NCBI GenBank assembly: GCA_016184115.1
Contig: JACPDH010000018.1
Location: 1 to 61,421 of the forward strand
Direction of reading: 5' to 3'
Source: Acidobacteriota bacterium
GTDB taxonomy: Bacteria; Acidobacteriota; Thermoanaerobaculia; Gp7-AA8
Length of the DNA: 61,421 bases
Shown here: in pieces, positions 35,036 to 44,109 of the stretch
Layout: every line of letters begins with the position of its first letter
How positions within the stretch are numbered: position 1 is the first letter of the stretch
Made by a program: the position numbers and the translations under genes
Notes under the pieces: generated by a model
Databases searched by the model: none
What the model was told of the DNA's origin: nothing
The model's input: only the letters and a program-made list of their open reading frames with translations

Positions 35036-35527
35036 ATGACGACCTCGCCTCAGAGACGCGACGAAATCATCCGGGTCATCCGGAATGGTGTCGTCTCCTC
35101 CCAGGAGGAGCTCCTCGCGAAACTCGCGAAGCGGGGGATCCGTGTCGCGCAGCCGACCCTCTCCCGCGACCTGCGCGAGCTCGGCGTGGTCAAGACGCCT
35201 GATGGCTACGCGATTGCCGAGACCCTCACCGCGGCACTGCTCGCGCCCAAAGAGCGCCGGGAAGACAAGCTCGACTCCACGATCCACGGGCTCGTCCTCA
35301 CGGCGACGCTGAGCGGGACGATAGTCGTGCTCCGGACCCCGCCCGCCCAGGCGCAGCCCGTGGCCCGCGCGATCGACGAGGCCGACCTCCCCGACGTTGC
35401 AGGCACCCTCGGCGGCGACGACACCGTCTTCGTCGCCATGACCTCCACCAGCGCCGCGCACGCCTTCGAGCGTCGCGTCCGCGCGCTCACCTCCCCGGCG
35501 CCTTCACGCAGGCGCACACGAACCTAG
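35036..35527 (+). CDS. argR: Arginine repressor
   Basis: 163 residues. Winged helix-turn-helix at the N-terminus (RRDEIIRVIRNGVVSSQEELLAKL, QPTLSRDLRELGVVK), then the C-terminal oligomerisation and arginine-binding domain (GLVLTATLSGTIVVLRTPPAQAQPVARAID, AGTLGGDDTVFV) with the conserved GDDT. It forms hexamers with arginine and represses arg genes. ATG 35036 sits just after two ARG-box-like palindromes. It heads the arginine cluster in the same direction. Confidence 0.95.
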   Translation: MTTSPQRRDEIIRVIRNGVVSSQEELLAKLAKRGIRVAQPTLSRDLRELGVVKTPDGYAIAETLTAALLAPKERREDKLDSTIHGLVLTATLSGTIVVLRTPPAQAQPVARAIDEADLPDVAGTLGGDDTVFVAMTSTSAAHAFERRVRALTSPAPSRRRTRT

Positions 35528-35582
35528 CGCACGGCCGCTCGGTTCGTCTTCTCACCATCGAGTGTCCAGGGAGGAAAAAGTC

Positions 35583-36602
35583 ATGACAATTCGTGTTTCC
35601 ATCGCAGGCGCAACCGGCTACTCGGGCTCCGAGCTCGCGGCGATTCTCGCGCGGCATCCGTCCGCCGAGGTCGTTGGCGCCTTCTCCGGCGGTTCATCCG
35701 CCGGCGCGCCGTTCGCGTCGCTCCATCCCTCGCTCCGCGGCGTTCCCGGTCCCGTCGTCGCTCCCTTTTCCATCGACGCGATTCTCGCCACGAAGCCCGA
35801 TGTCGTCTTCCTCGCGACGCCTAACGAGCTCTCCGCGGAGGCCGTGCCGGCGCTTCTCGCGGGCGGGACGACGGTCATCGATCTCTCCGGATCGTTCCGC
35901 CTTCGCGATGCCTCGCTCTACCCGGTGAAATACGGCTTCGAGCATCCGGCACCTGCGCTCCTCGGCGAAGCCGTCTACGGCCTCACCGAGTGGTGCAACG
36001 GCTCGCTCGCGGGCGCCAAGCTCGTTGCGAACCCAGGCTGCTATCCGACTTCAATTCTCCTCGCCACGCGGCCGCTCCGACCGTTACTCGCAGAAGGGAC
36101 GACGATCGTCTGTGACGCGAAAAGCGGCGTGTCGGGGGCCGGCAAGCGGGCCGAAGCTGAATATTCATTCACCGAGCTCGCAGGCAACTTCAAGGCCTAC
36201 GGCGTCGGCACGCACCGCCACGAGCCGGAGATCGCCGCGTGGCTCGAGCATGGCGAGCCGAACGTCATCTTCGTCCCGCATCTGCTCCCCGTGCCACGGG
36301 GCATCCTCTCGACGATCTACCTCAACTTCGAGGAGGAGACGACGGCCGAAGATGTCGCCTGGCTCTTTGCCAGCGCCTACGCCGATGCGCCGTTCGTCCA
36401 CGTCCATCCGGCCGGCAGGCTCCCGTCGCTCAAGGATGTCGTTGGCACGCCACGCTGCGAGATCGGCTTCACGCTCCTCGCTGGCGGTCGGAGCGCGGTC
36501 GTCGTCTCGGTGATCGACAACTTGTTGAAAGGCGCCGCATCGCAGGCGGTCCAGAACTTCAACCGGGCCTTCGGGCTCGGCGAAACGGAGGGGCTCGCAT
36601 GA
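35583..36602 (+). CDS. argC: N-acetyl-gamma-glutamyl-phosphate reductase
   Basis: 339 residues. NADPH-dependent reduction of N-acetylglutamyl phosphate, third step of arginine synthesis. Rossmann start GATGYSGSELAAIL; active-site Cys153 in NPGCYPT; FLATPNELSAEAVP; GVSGAGKRAE; FVPHLLPVPRGI. ATG 35583 is preceded by GGGAGG with 8-nt spacing; an upstream in-frame GTG (35562) lies before that ribosome-binding site. It overlaps argB by 4 nt (ATGA). Confidence 0.96.
   Translation: MTIRVSIAGATGYSGSELAAILARHPSAEVVGAFSGGSSAGAPFASLHPSLRGVPGPVVAPFSIDAILATKPDVVFLATPNELSAEAVPALLAGGTTVIDLSGSFRLRDASLYPVKYGFEHPAPALLGEAVYGLTEWCNGSLAGAKLVANPGCYPTSILLATRPLRPLLAEGTTIVCDAKSGVSGAGKRAEAEYSFTELAGNFKAYGVGTHRHEPEIAAWLEHGEPNVIFVPHLLPVPRGILSTIYLNFEEETTAEDVAWLFASAYADAPFVHVHPAGRLPSLKDVVGTPRCEIGFTLLAGGRSAVVVSVIDNLLKGAASQAVQNFNRAFGLGETEGLA
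36158..36167 (+). promoter_or_regulatory. ARG-box-like palindrome inside argC
   Basis: TGAATATTCA occurs within argC and shares GAATATTCAT with the box before argR. AT-rich palindromes are rare in this coding sequence. An internal operator is possible; chance is also possible. Confidence 0.35.
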
Positions 36603-37381
36603 AAAGCTGGACGGTCGTGAAACTCGGCGGAAGTCTCCTGGAGAACGTGGCGATGCGCTCCCGCGCCCTCGCCGCGATCAGCGCTGCGACCGCATCGGGA
36701 GAGAATCTCGTCGTCGTTCACGGCGGCGGCAAGCGGATCGACGCGACGCTCGCGAAGCTCGGCATCCCGAAGCGGACGCACGCCGGCCTCCGGATCACCG
36801 ACGACGCGACACTCGACGTCGTCGTCTCGGTCCTCAGTGGCACGGTAAACAAATTGCTCGTCGCGGAACTGACGTCGTTAGGCACACCGTCGGCCGGCAT
36901 CTCGGGCCCTGACGCCGCGACGCTCGAGGCGGAGCCTCACCCTCCGATCGACGGCGTCGAGCTCGGCCACGTCGGCCGGGTGACAAGCGCAAATCCCGCG
37001 CTCATCGAGGCGATTGCCGCTCGCGGCGTGCTTCCCGTCGTCGCCTCGGTCGCCCTCGGACCCGACTCGACGATGCTGAACGTCAACGCCGACGCCGCAG
37101 CGGCAGCGATCGCCGTCGCGCTCGGTGCGAAGCGCCTGCTCTTTCTCACCGACGTGCCGGGGCTCCTCGACGACAAGGGCCAGGTCATTGAGTCGATCTC
37201 GGCCGCTTGCGCGGAGCAACTCCTCGAGTACCGAGTCGTCTCGGGAGGAATCGTCCCCAAGCTCCGTTCCTGCCTCGAAGCCATCCATGGTGGCGTCGGC
37301 GAAGTCGTCATCGCCGGCCCCGCCGGTCACGAAAACGCGCTCAACGTCGGTATGGGAGGTACGCGCCTTGTTGCTGCATGA
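36599..37381 (+). CDS. argB: Acetylglutamate kinase
   Basis: 260 residues of the amino acid kinase fold. It phosphorylates N-acetylglutamate with ATP. It shows VVKLGGSLLE, VVHGGGKRID, GISGPDAATL, NVNADAAAAAIAVALGAKRLLFLTDVPGL and VSGGIVPKLRSCLEAI. The N-terminal arginine-sensing helix of feedback-inhibited ArgB is absent, so control may rest with ArgR. Its start overlaps argC and its end overlaps argD, a coupled operon. Confidence 0.96.
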   Translation: MKSWTVVKLGGSLLENVAMRSRALAAISAATASGENLVVVHGGGKRIDATLAKLGIPKRTHAGLRITDDATLDVVVSVLSGTVNKLLVAELTSLGTPSAGISGPDAATLEAEPHPPIDGVELGHVGRVTSANPALIEAIAARGVLPVVASVALGPDSTMLNVNADAAAAAIAVALGAKRLLFLTDVPGLLDDKGQVIESISAACAEQLLEYRVVSGGIVPKLRSCLEAIHGGVGEVVIAGPAGHENALNVGMGGTRLVAA

Positions 37382-38573
37382 CGAATCACCCGCTGGAGTC
37401 GAGCTCCGCGAGAGCTCCTACGTTCTCGGAACCTACGCCCGGACACCGTTCCATCCGCGTGAGGGGAAGGGAGCGCGCCTCGCCGACGCCGAAGGGAAGA
37501 TCTACTGGGATCTCCTCTCTGGCATCGCCGTAAACGCGCTCGGCTATCGCCACCCGGCGATCCTCCGCGCACTGCGTGAGGCGTCGGAAGGGCTTCTCCA
37601 CGTTTCGAACCTCTTCTTCCACCCGTGGCAGGGAATCCTCGCGGAGCGGCTCGTCGCAGGCTCGGGCCTTGCGCGCGCCTTTTTCTGCAACAGCGGCACC
37701 GAGGCGAACGAGGCGGCGCTCAAGTTCGCGCGGCTCCGGAACCCGGGGCGATCGAAGGTCGTCGCGATCGAGGAGAGCTTTCACGGCCGCACCTTCGGAA
37801 GCCTCTCGCTCACGGGCCACGAAGCGTACAGAACACCGTTCGCACCGCTCGTTTCGGGCGACGTCGTCTTCGTGCCGCCTAACGACACCGAGGCGCTCGA
37901 AAAGGCTGTCGATGGTGAGACCTCGGCGATCTTCCTCGAGCCGATCATGGGCGAAGGAGGGATCATCCCCCTCTCTTCGAAGTTCATGCAGACCGCGAGC
38001 GTCCTCGCCGATCGGCACGGTGCGCTACTCGTCTGCGACGAGATCCAGTGCGGCCTTGGCCGGACCGGCAAACTCTTCGCCTTCGAACATGCGGGCATCG
38101 TCCCCGACATGGTGACGCTGGCGAAGCCGTTAGGTGGCGGGCTGCCGCTCGGCGCCGTGCTCGTCGGACCGCGAGTCGAAGACCTCGTGAAGCCTGGGCA
38201 CCATGGCACGACGTTCGGCGGCAACCCGGTCGCCTGCCGCCTCGGGGTCGCGCTGCTCGCGGCGATCGAGGAAGAGCGGCTTCTCGCAAAGATCGAAGCG
38301 CTCGGCGCCTGGCTCGAAAGCGAGCTCGCTCCGCTCGCTGGCAAACACGGAATTCTCGACGTGCGCGGCATGGGGCTCATGTGGGGCATCGAGCTCGACC
38401 GCCCCGCGACGCCGGTGATGAAGGCGCTCCTCGCCGAAGGCTTCGTCGTCGGCACCGCGCGCGACAAGGTCATTCGGCTCCTGCCGCCTTACATCGTTCC
38501 GAAGAAGGCGCTTCAGGAGTTCGTGAAAGCGCTGGTGAAAGCGCTGGAGAACACATCAAGTTCCAATTCGTGA
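37368..38573 (+). CDS. argD: Acetylornithine aminotransferase
   Basis: 401 residues from the TTG at 37368, chosen because GGGAGG lies 8 nt before it and the frame before that runs through argB. Class-III PLP aminotransferase: YWDLLSGIAVNALGYRHP, FCNSGTEANEAALKFAR, SFHGRTFGSLSLTGH, LVCDEIQCGLGRTG and the PLP Lys in TLAKPLGGGLPLGA. It converts N-acetylglutamate semialdehyde to N-acetylornithine. It overlaps argB by 14 nt. Confidence 0.95.
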   Translation: MLLHDESPAGVELRESSYVLGTYARTPFHPREGKGARLADAEGKIYWDLLSGIAVNALGYRHPAILRALREASEGLLHVSNLFFHPWQGILAERLVAGSGLARAFFCNSGTEANEAALKFARLRNPGRSKVVAIEESFHGRTFGSLSLTGHEAYRTPFAPLVSGDVVFVPPNDTEALEKAVDGETSAIFLEPIMGEGGIIPLSSKFMQTASVLADRHGALLVCDEIQCGLGRTGKLFAFEHAGIVPDMVTLAKPLGGGLPLGAVLVGPRVEDLVKPGHHGTTFGGNPVACRLGVALLAAIEEERLLAKIEALGAWLESELAPLAGKHGILDVRGMGLMWGIELDRPATPVMKALLAEGFVVGTARDKVIRLLPPYIVPKKALQEFVKALVKALENTSSSNS

Positions 38574-38589
38574 CAAAGGAGACCACCCC

Positions 38590-39819
38590 ATGAAGAAGAC
38601 GTACAAGAAGGTCGCTCTCGCCTACTCCGGCGGCCTCGACACCTCGATCATCATCCCGTGGCTGCGGGAGAACTACGGATGCGAGGTCGTCGCGGTCGCC
38701 GTCGACGTCGGCCAGGCCGAAGAGACGGCGCATCTCGAAGAGAAGGCGCTCGCGACGGGCGCGAAGGAGTTCTACCTCGTCGACGCGGTCGAAGAGTTCG
38801 CCGCGGAATACCTCTTTCCGGTGCTGCGCGCCGGTGCTGTTTACGAGCGCGACTACCTGTTAGGCACCTCGTCCGCTCGGCCGCTCATCGCGCGGAAGCA
38901 GGTGGAGATCGCGCTCGCAACCGGTTGCGACGGCCTGGCACACGGCTGCACTGGCAAGGGGAACGACCAGGTCCGCTTCGAGCTTGCCTACCAGGCGCTT
39001 GCACCAGAGCTCGGCATCATCGCCCCGTGGCGCGAATGGGACATCGTCTCCCGCGAAGACGCAATCGACTACGCGACTGCGCGCGGCATCCCTGTGCCGG
39101 TCACGAAGAAGGACCCTTACTCGCGCGATCGAAACCTCTGGCACCTTTCGCACGAAGGTGGGCCGCTCGAGGATCCATCGTTCGAGCCGGTCGAATCGAT
39201 GTTCCAGCTGACACGAAGCCCCGAGAACGCGCCCGACGCCTCGGAAAAGGTCACGATCTCGTTCGAGCACGGCTTCCCTGTCGCTGTCGATGGGATCGAG
39301 CTTTCTCCCGCCGCGCTCGTGAAGACGCTCAACGCCATCGGCGGGCGGCACGGAATCGGCCGCGCCGACATCGTCGAGAACCGGCTCGTCGGCATCAAGT
39401 CGCGCGGCGTCTACGAGACGCCTGGGGGAACGATCCTCGTCGAAGCGCTGAAAGCGCTCGAGTCGCTCACACTCGACCGCGAGTCGGCGCACGAAAAGGA
39501 GCGGATCGCGACGCGCTACGCCGAGCTCGTCTACTTCGGCCAGTGGTTCTCGCCCTTGCGCGAGGCGCTCGAGGCGTTCTCCGAAACGATCTCGGCCATG
39601 ACGGCCGGCGATGTCACCGTCAAGCTGTTCAAGGGGAACTGCAGCGTCGTCGCGCGAAAGTCGGCGCACTCGCTCTACTCGCAGAACCTCGCGTCATTCG
39701 ATATGACCGGCTACGACGCGCGCGACTCCGCCGGCTTCATCCGCCTCTTCGGGCTGCAGACGCGAGGGCGGAAGCGATTGTCGCCGATGGGAGTCGGGAA
39801 GGTGGCGGTCAACGAGTAG
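38590..39819 (+). CDS. argG: Argininosuccinate synthase
   Basis: 409 residues. It joins citrulline and aspartate using ATP. N-terminal ATP-pyrophosphatase motif AYSGGLDTSI; then GKGNDQVRFE, WDIVSREDAIDYA, KDPYSRDRNLWHLSHEGG and the C-terminal YLRRFAS-equivalent region. AGGAGACC stands just before the ATG. It follows argD by 16 nt. Heptad repeat C follows the stop, so this may be an internal transcript end before argH. Confidence 0.97.
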   Translation: MKKTYKKVALAYSGGLDTSIIIPWLRENYGCEVVAVAVDVGQAEETAHLEEKALATGAKEFYLVDAVEEFAAEYLFPVLRAGAVYERDYLLGTSSARPLIARKQVEIALATGCDGLAHGCTGKGNDQVRFELAYQALAPELGIIAPWREWDIVSREDAIDYATARGIPVPVTKKDPYSRDRNLWHLSHEGGPLEDPSFEPVESMFQLTRSPENAPDASEKVTISFEHGFPVAVDGIELSPAALVKTLNAIGGRHGIGRADIVENRLVGIKSRGVYETPGGTILVEALKALESLTLDRESAHEKERIATRYAELVYFGQWFSPLREALEAFSETISAMTAGDVTVKLFKGNCSVVARKSAHSLYSQNLASFDMTGYDARDSAGFIRLFGLQTRGRKRLSPMGVGKVAVNE

Positions 39820-39882
39820 ATCTGTTCGGGCGGGGGCGCGCGCGCGTCGTGTCCCTCCCCGGGAATTACCCGACGAACGATT

Positions 39883-39990
39883 GTCGGGAAGTTAGAACGT
39901 AGAACGATGAATCGAGAACCCAGAAAGAAGTCGGCGCCGCACCCCATTTCTGGGTTCTCAATTCATCGTTCTACGTTCTAACTTCCCGAC
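39883..39990. repeat. Heptad inverted repeat C, 44-nt arms
   Basis: Arms 39883-39926 and 39947-39990 pair with a single transition mismatch. The 7-mers are GAAGTTA, GAACGTA, GAACGAT, GAATCGA, GAACCCA, GAAA, again each starting GAA. The 20-nt loop contains GGCGCC. It lies between argG and argH. Confidence 0.85.
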
Positions 39991-40042
39991 ACGGAAACGA
40001 TTACAAACGCACACACAGACAGCAGGCAAACGAACGAGCACG

Positions 40043-41464
40043 ATGAAACAAAAAGCCCAACGATCGACCACGACCCGCACCAACATGTGGGGCTCCCGTT
40101 TCGCGACCGCGGCGGACGCTCGCCTTCGCGCGTTCAACGACTCGTTCCGATTCGACTGGCGCCTGCTCGAGCAGGACATCGCCGGGTCGATCGCCTGGGC
40201 CGAAGCGCTCGGCAAGGCGGGAGTGCTCTCGCAGCGCGAGGAGCGGCGCGTCGTCCGCGCGCTGCGAGAGCTCCTCGACGAGACGAGCGGGAAGACGCTC
40301 CCTCTCGACGCCCACGAAGACGTCCACTCATTCGTCGAGTCGGCGCTCTCCCAAAAGGTCGGTGCACTCGCGAAAAAGCTCCACACCGGCCGCTCGCGTA
40401 ACGACCAGGTCGCAACCGACCTGCGACTCTGGCTTGCCGACGCGGCGCTCGAGGCAGTCTCTCTTCTCGCGCCGCTCGCCGCCACGCTCGTCGCGCTCGC
40501 AAAGCGCGAGGCCGCCACGCCGATGCCCGGATACACGCATCTCAAGCAGGCAGAGCCGGTGACCTTCGGCCACTGGTGCCTCGCCTACGTCGAGATGCTC
40601 TTCCGCGACGCCGACCGCCTTCTCTCCGCGTACGGCCGGGGCGACGAGTGCCCGTTAGGCAGCGGAGCCCTCGCGGGCTCGCCCGTCGAGATCGATCGCG
40701 AGGCGCTCGCCTCCGCGCTCGGCTTCGCACGCCCTTCCGCAAACTCGCTCGACGCCGTCTCCGACCGCGACTTTGCCGCCGACTACCTCTACGCCTCGAC
40801 GCTCCTGCTGGGGCATCTCTCGAGGCTCGCCGAAGACCTGATCTTCTTCTCCTCGGACGAGGCCGCCTACGTCGAGCTCCCCGACGCGATGGCGACCGGC
40901 TCGTCGCGCATGCCGCAGAAGAAGAACCCCGATGTCCTCGAGCTCGTCCGCGGCCACGCGGGACGGGCGATCGGCGAGACCACCGGCTTCCTCGCGCTCC
41001 TCAAGGGGCTGCCGCTCGCCTACGACAAGGATCTGCAACTCGACAAGGAGCCGCTCTTCCGGATGCGCGAGACGCTCGCCGCCGCACTTCCGGCGCTCGA
41101 GGCGCTCGTCGCAGGCCTGACGTTGAACCGCGACCGGATGCTCGCAGCGGCATCGAGCGACCTACTCCTCGCGACCGCCGTTGCCGACGCGCTCGCGGCC
41201 CGCGGGATCGCCTTCCGCGAGGCGCACGAGATCGTCGGCCGGCGGATCGCCGAGGCGATCGCGAAGAAGACGACGCTGAAGCAGCTCGGCCCAGGCGGCG
41301 GCATCACCGCCGCCGACCTGCACGCGCTCGACCCGGCGCGCTCGGTTGCGGCAAAAAAGAGCATTGGCGGCACGTCTCCGAAACGAGTACGGAGCGCGGC
41401 CGTGGCCGCCGCGAAGCGCGCGAACGCGCTCGCTACTCTGATAGCGAAGGAGAGCCGGCGATGA
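40043..41464 (+). CDS. argH: Argininosuccinate lyase
   Basis: Up to 473 residues. It releases arginine and fumarate. Family marks: MWGSRFA at the N-terminus, HTGRSRNDQVATDLRLW, TPMPGYTHLKQAEP and the superfamily signature GSSRMPQKKNPD. The conserved part begins at the second ATG (40085); the 14 residues before it (MKQKAQRSTTTRTN) have no homology feel, and neither ATG has a clear ribosome-binding site. The stop overlaps the argJ ATG. Confidence 0.96.
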   Translation: MKQKAQRSTTTRTNMWGSRFATAADARLRAFNDSFRFDWRLLEQDIAGSIAWAEALGKAGVLSQREERRVVRALRELLDETSGKTLPLDAHEDVHSFVESALSQKVGALAKKLHTGRSRNDQVATDLRLWLADAALEAVSLLAPLAATLVALAKREAATPMPGYTHLKQAEPVTFGHWCLAYVEMLFRDADRLLSAYGRGDECPLGSGALAGSPVEIDREALASALGFARPSANSLDAVSDRDFAADYLYASTLLLGHLSRLAEDLIFFSSDEAAYVELPDAMATGSSRMPQKKNPDVLELVRGHAGRAIGETTGFLALLKGLPLAYDKDLQLDKEPLFRMRETLAAALPALEALVAGLTLNRDRMLAAASSDLLLATAVADALAARGIAFREAHEIVGRRIAEAIAKKTTLKQLGPGGGITAADLHALDPARSVAAKKSIGGTSPKRVRSAAVAAAKRANALATLIAKESRR

Positions 41465-42642
41465 AACTGCCAAAGGGCTTCACGGCCTCGGGGATCCGGT
41501 CGGGGATCCGCAAGAAGCGTCCCGACCTCGCGCTCATCGTCGCCGAGAAGGGGGCGAACGCCGCGGCAATCTTCACGACGAATCGCATCGTCGCGGCTCC
41601 CGTCACGATCTCGAAGGCGTCGCTCCGTGCAAGCGGAGGGCGCTTGAAGGCCGTCGTCGTGAACGCTGGCTGCGCGAACGCGGTCACCGGAAAGGAAGGC
41701 CACGCCGCGGCGAAGCGCGTTCAGGCGCGCGCGGCCGAGCTCCTCGGCTGCACGAACGACGAGATTCAGATCGCCTCGACAGGCGTGATCGGTGTGCTAC
41801 TGCCCGACGCGAAAATCCGCGCGTTCCTTCCCGACGCCATAGCACGCCTCTCCTCGGGTGGCATCGAAGCAGCGTCGCACGCCATCCTCACGACCGACGT
41901 CGGACCGAAGGTCGCGCAGGCGAGCTTCCCGTGGAACGGCGGACGCGCGCGCATCGTCGGCATCGCGAAAGGTGCCGGCATGATTCACCCGAACATGGCG
42001 ACGATGCTCTCGTTCATCACGACCGACGCTCCGGCGACGCCCGCGTTTCTGAAGCAGGCGCTCGTAGAGGCGGCGTCGACGAGCTTCAACGCGATCTCGG
42101 TCGACGGCGACACGTCGACGAATGACACCGTCCTGCTCATGGCTTCGGGTGCAGCGGGAGGCCCGGCGATGAAAGGCGGTACGGAGAGCGCTGCGTTCGT
42201 CAAGGCGCTGCAACAGGTCTGCCGCGAGCTCGCCTGGATGATCGTTCGCGACGGCGAAGGCGCCACCCGCGTGATGGAAATCGAGGTCACCGGCGCACGG
42301 AGCGACCGCGACGCGAAGCTCGCCGCGCACGCGATCGCGACCTCGCCGCTCGTCAAGACCGCGCTCCATGGCGGCGACCCGAACTGGGGGCGCATCCTCG
42401 CCGCCGCCGGGCGCAGCGGCGCGCGATTCAACCCGAAGCAGGTGTCGCTGCAGTTAGGCGCGATCACGCTCGTGGCGAGTGGGCAGCCCTGCGCGTACGC
42501 GGAAAAGGACGCCGCAAAAGTCGTATCCCGCGAGCGTGTCCCCGTTCTTCTCTCGCTGGGAACCGGACCTGGCAAGGCGGTCCTCATGTCGTGTGACCTG
42601 GGGCACGACTACGTATCGCTCAACGCCGACTACCGGAGCTAA
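41461..42642 (+). CDS. argJ: Glutamate N-acetyltransferase / amino-acid N-acetyltransferase
   Basis: 393 residues. It recycles the acetyl group from N-acetylornithine to glutamate; bifunctional members also use acetyl-CoA. The self-cleavage site is the Thr181 of GMIHPNMATML, which becomes the nucleophile. Also visible are NAGCANAVTG, STGVIG, SFNAISVDGDTSTNDT, GDPNWGRILAAAGRSG and the C-terminal HDYVSLNADYRS. It overlaps argH by 4 nt and runs 23 nt into the convergent pseudouridine synthase gene. A cyclic ornithine pathway is implied. No argF or argA is present in the window. Confidence 0.95.
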   Translation: MKLPKGFTASGIRSGIRKKRPDLALIVAEKGANAAAIFTTNRIVAAPVTISKASLRASGGRLKAVVVNAGCANAVTGKEGHAAAKRVQARAAELLGCTNDEIQIASTGVIGVLLPDAKIRAFLPDAIARLSSGGIEAASHAILTTDVGPKVAQASFPWNGGRARIVGIAKGAGMIHPNMATMLSFITTDAPATPAFLKQALVEAASTSFNAISVDGDTSTNDTVLLMASGAAGGPAMKGGTESAAFVKALQQVCRELAWMIVRDGEGATRVMEIEVTGARSDRDAKLAAHAIATSPLVKTALHGGDPNWGRILAAAGRSGARFNPKQVSLQLGAITLVASGQPCAYAEKDAAKVVSRERVPVLLSLGTGPGKAVLMSCDLGHDYVSLNADYRS

Positions 42643-43531
42643 ACGCCGTCGGCAACGGATGAAAGCCATCGGGGAGCGGCGCGTTGAAAAGCAGCTTCTT
42701 CCCGGTGCGCGGGTGCGCGAACCCGAGTGTTCGCGCGTGAAGCGCGAGGCGGCCAATCGGGTCGCTCTTCGCGCCAAAGCGCGCATCGCCCGCGATCGGG
42801 AATCCCTTCGACGCGAACTGCGCGCGGATTTGGTTCCGTCGTCCCGTCTCGAGCGTCACCTCGAGCATCGAATAATACTTTCCCCGGTCGACGACCTTGT
42901 AATGCGTGATCGCGAGCTTTCCGCGATCGTGCGGGCCCACCGTGCGCACCTCGAGCGTGCGCTCGTCTTCACGAAGATAGGATCGTATCGTTCCCTCGTC
43001 GGTGGGAGGACCGCCCTCCACGATCGCGACGTAGACTCGGTCGATGTCGTGCTCGGCGAACGTCTTTTTCAGCACGTCGCGAGCGAGCGGGCTCTTCGCG
43101 AACATCATCGTTCCCGACGTGTTGAGATCGAGACGATGGATGACATGAACGCGTTCGCTGACGCCCGCGCGCAGGTAGGTATTGATGTACTCCTCCGCCG
43201 TCTGCTCGGTCTCGAGCTTTGATGCAACCGATAGCAATCCTGCACTCTTGATCACGACGATGATGTCGTCGTCCTCGTAGAGAATCGACAGCGCTCCGGA
43301 GATCCCCGGAAGCTGCGAGTGTCTCCCGATCTCGATTCGGTCTCCCGGCACGAGCTCGCGACGCGCGACCTTTTCGATCGCACCGTTGACTCTCACCCGC
43401 CCCTGTTGAAGCATCTGGCGCAGCGTCGTCTTGCTCGATTCGGGAAATCGTGCCGCGAGCGCAGCGAGCAGCTCGGTCTTTGCGTCGGCAATGAATTTCG
43501 TCACGAACGCGATCTTAGACCCATATGGCAT
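42620..43531 (-). CDS. RluA-family pseudouridine synthase with S4 domain
   Basis: 303 residues from ATG 43531; a GTG at 43504 is an alternative start. An N-terminal S4 RNA-binding domain (SSKTTLRQMLQQGRVRVNGAI, LVPGDRIEI) precedes the catalytic fold with the active Asp in HRLDLNTSG and the later VTLETGRRNQIRAQF. It isomerises uridines in rRNA or tRNA; which site (RluC, RluD or TruC-like) is not decidable. Convergent with argJ. Confidence 0.9.
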   Translation of the reverse strand: MPYGSKIAFVTKFIADAKTELLAALAARFPESSKTTLRQMLQQGRVRVNGAIEKVARRELVPGDRIEIGRHSQLPGISGALSILYEDDDIIVVIKSAGLLSVASKLETEQTAEEYINTYLRAGVSERVHVIHRLDLNTSGTMMFAKSPLARDVLKKTFAEHDIDRVYVAIVEGGPPTDEGTIRSYLREDERTLEVRTVGPHDRGKLAITHYKVVDRGKYYSMLEVTLETGRRNQIRAQFASKGFPIAGDARFGAKSDPIGRLALHARTLGFAHPRTGKKLLFNAPLPDGFHPLPTAFSSGSRR

Positions 43532-43616
43532 CGGTCGGAGGGGGACGGATCGGTGCCGCGTTGACATTCCCACCGTGGAGAGATGCATCATTCGCCTGTC
43601 GACGACGGAGTCAGGA

Positions 43617-44087
43617 ATGCGAAGAACACCCAGACCGACCCTCGAAACGAGCGATGTGCGCGCACAGGGGCTCTTCAACATTGGCCAGGCTTCCGAAGCA
43701 TCGGGGGTCAGCGCGAAGATGATTCGCCACTACGAGTCGATCGGCCTGCTTCCCCCGGCCGAACGGACCTTCTCCAACTATCGCGTCTATTCACAAAACG
43801 CAGTACACACACTGCAGTTCGTCAGGCGCGCCCGCGATCTCGGCTTTTCGATGAAACAGATTCACGAGTTGCTGGGGCTCTGGCTGCACAGGCGCCCGAG
43901 CCGCGACGTGCGGAAGATCGCGCTCGAGCACGTGAAGGAGCTCACGACGAAGATCGAGGAGATGGCAGCGATGAAGCGAACGCTCGAGAACCTCGCCGCG
44001 CACTGCCATGGCGACGATCGCCCCGAGTGCCCGATCCTCGACGATCTCGCGCTGCATGAAAGGCAGGCCAAAGGCCAAAGGTCATAG
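43617..44087 (+). CDS. cueR: CueR-like Cu(I)-responsive MerR regulator
   Basis: 156 residues. A MerR HTH (FNIGQASEASGVSAKMIRHYESIGLLPP), a dimer helix, then the metal loop CHGDDRPEC with Cys130 and Cys138 seven residues apart, the CueR spacing. A 20-residue N-terminal extension precedes the HTH. Its likely target is the 19-bp-spacer promoter of the copper ATPase 3 kb away on the other strand. The last codons are a GGYCANA heptad run (repeat G), giving the tail AKGQRS. Confidence 0.92.
   Translation: MRRTPRPTLETSDVRAQGLFNIGQASEASGVSAKMIRHYESIGLLPPAERTFSNYRVYSQNAVHTLQFVRRARDLGFSMKQIHELLGLWLHRRPSRDVRKIALEHVKELTTKIEEMAAMKRTLENLAAHCHGDDRPECPILDDLALHERQAKGQRS
44061..44086 (+). repeat. Heptad run G at the cueR 3' end
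   Basis: GGCCAAA, GGCCAAA, GGTCATA in tandem overlap the cueR stop codon region. It is the same 7-mer family as repeats E and F, but no complementary arm is seen downstream, so it is a solo half. Confidence 0.5.
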
Positions 44088-44109
44088 CCCAGAAGACAGC
44101 TGAGTCGGA

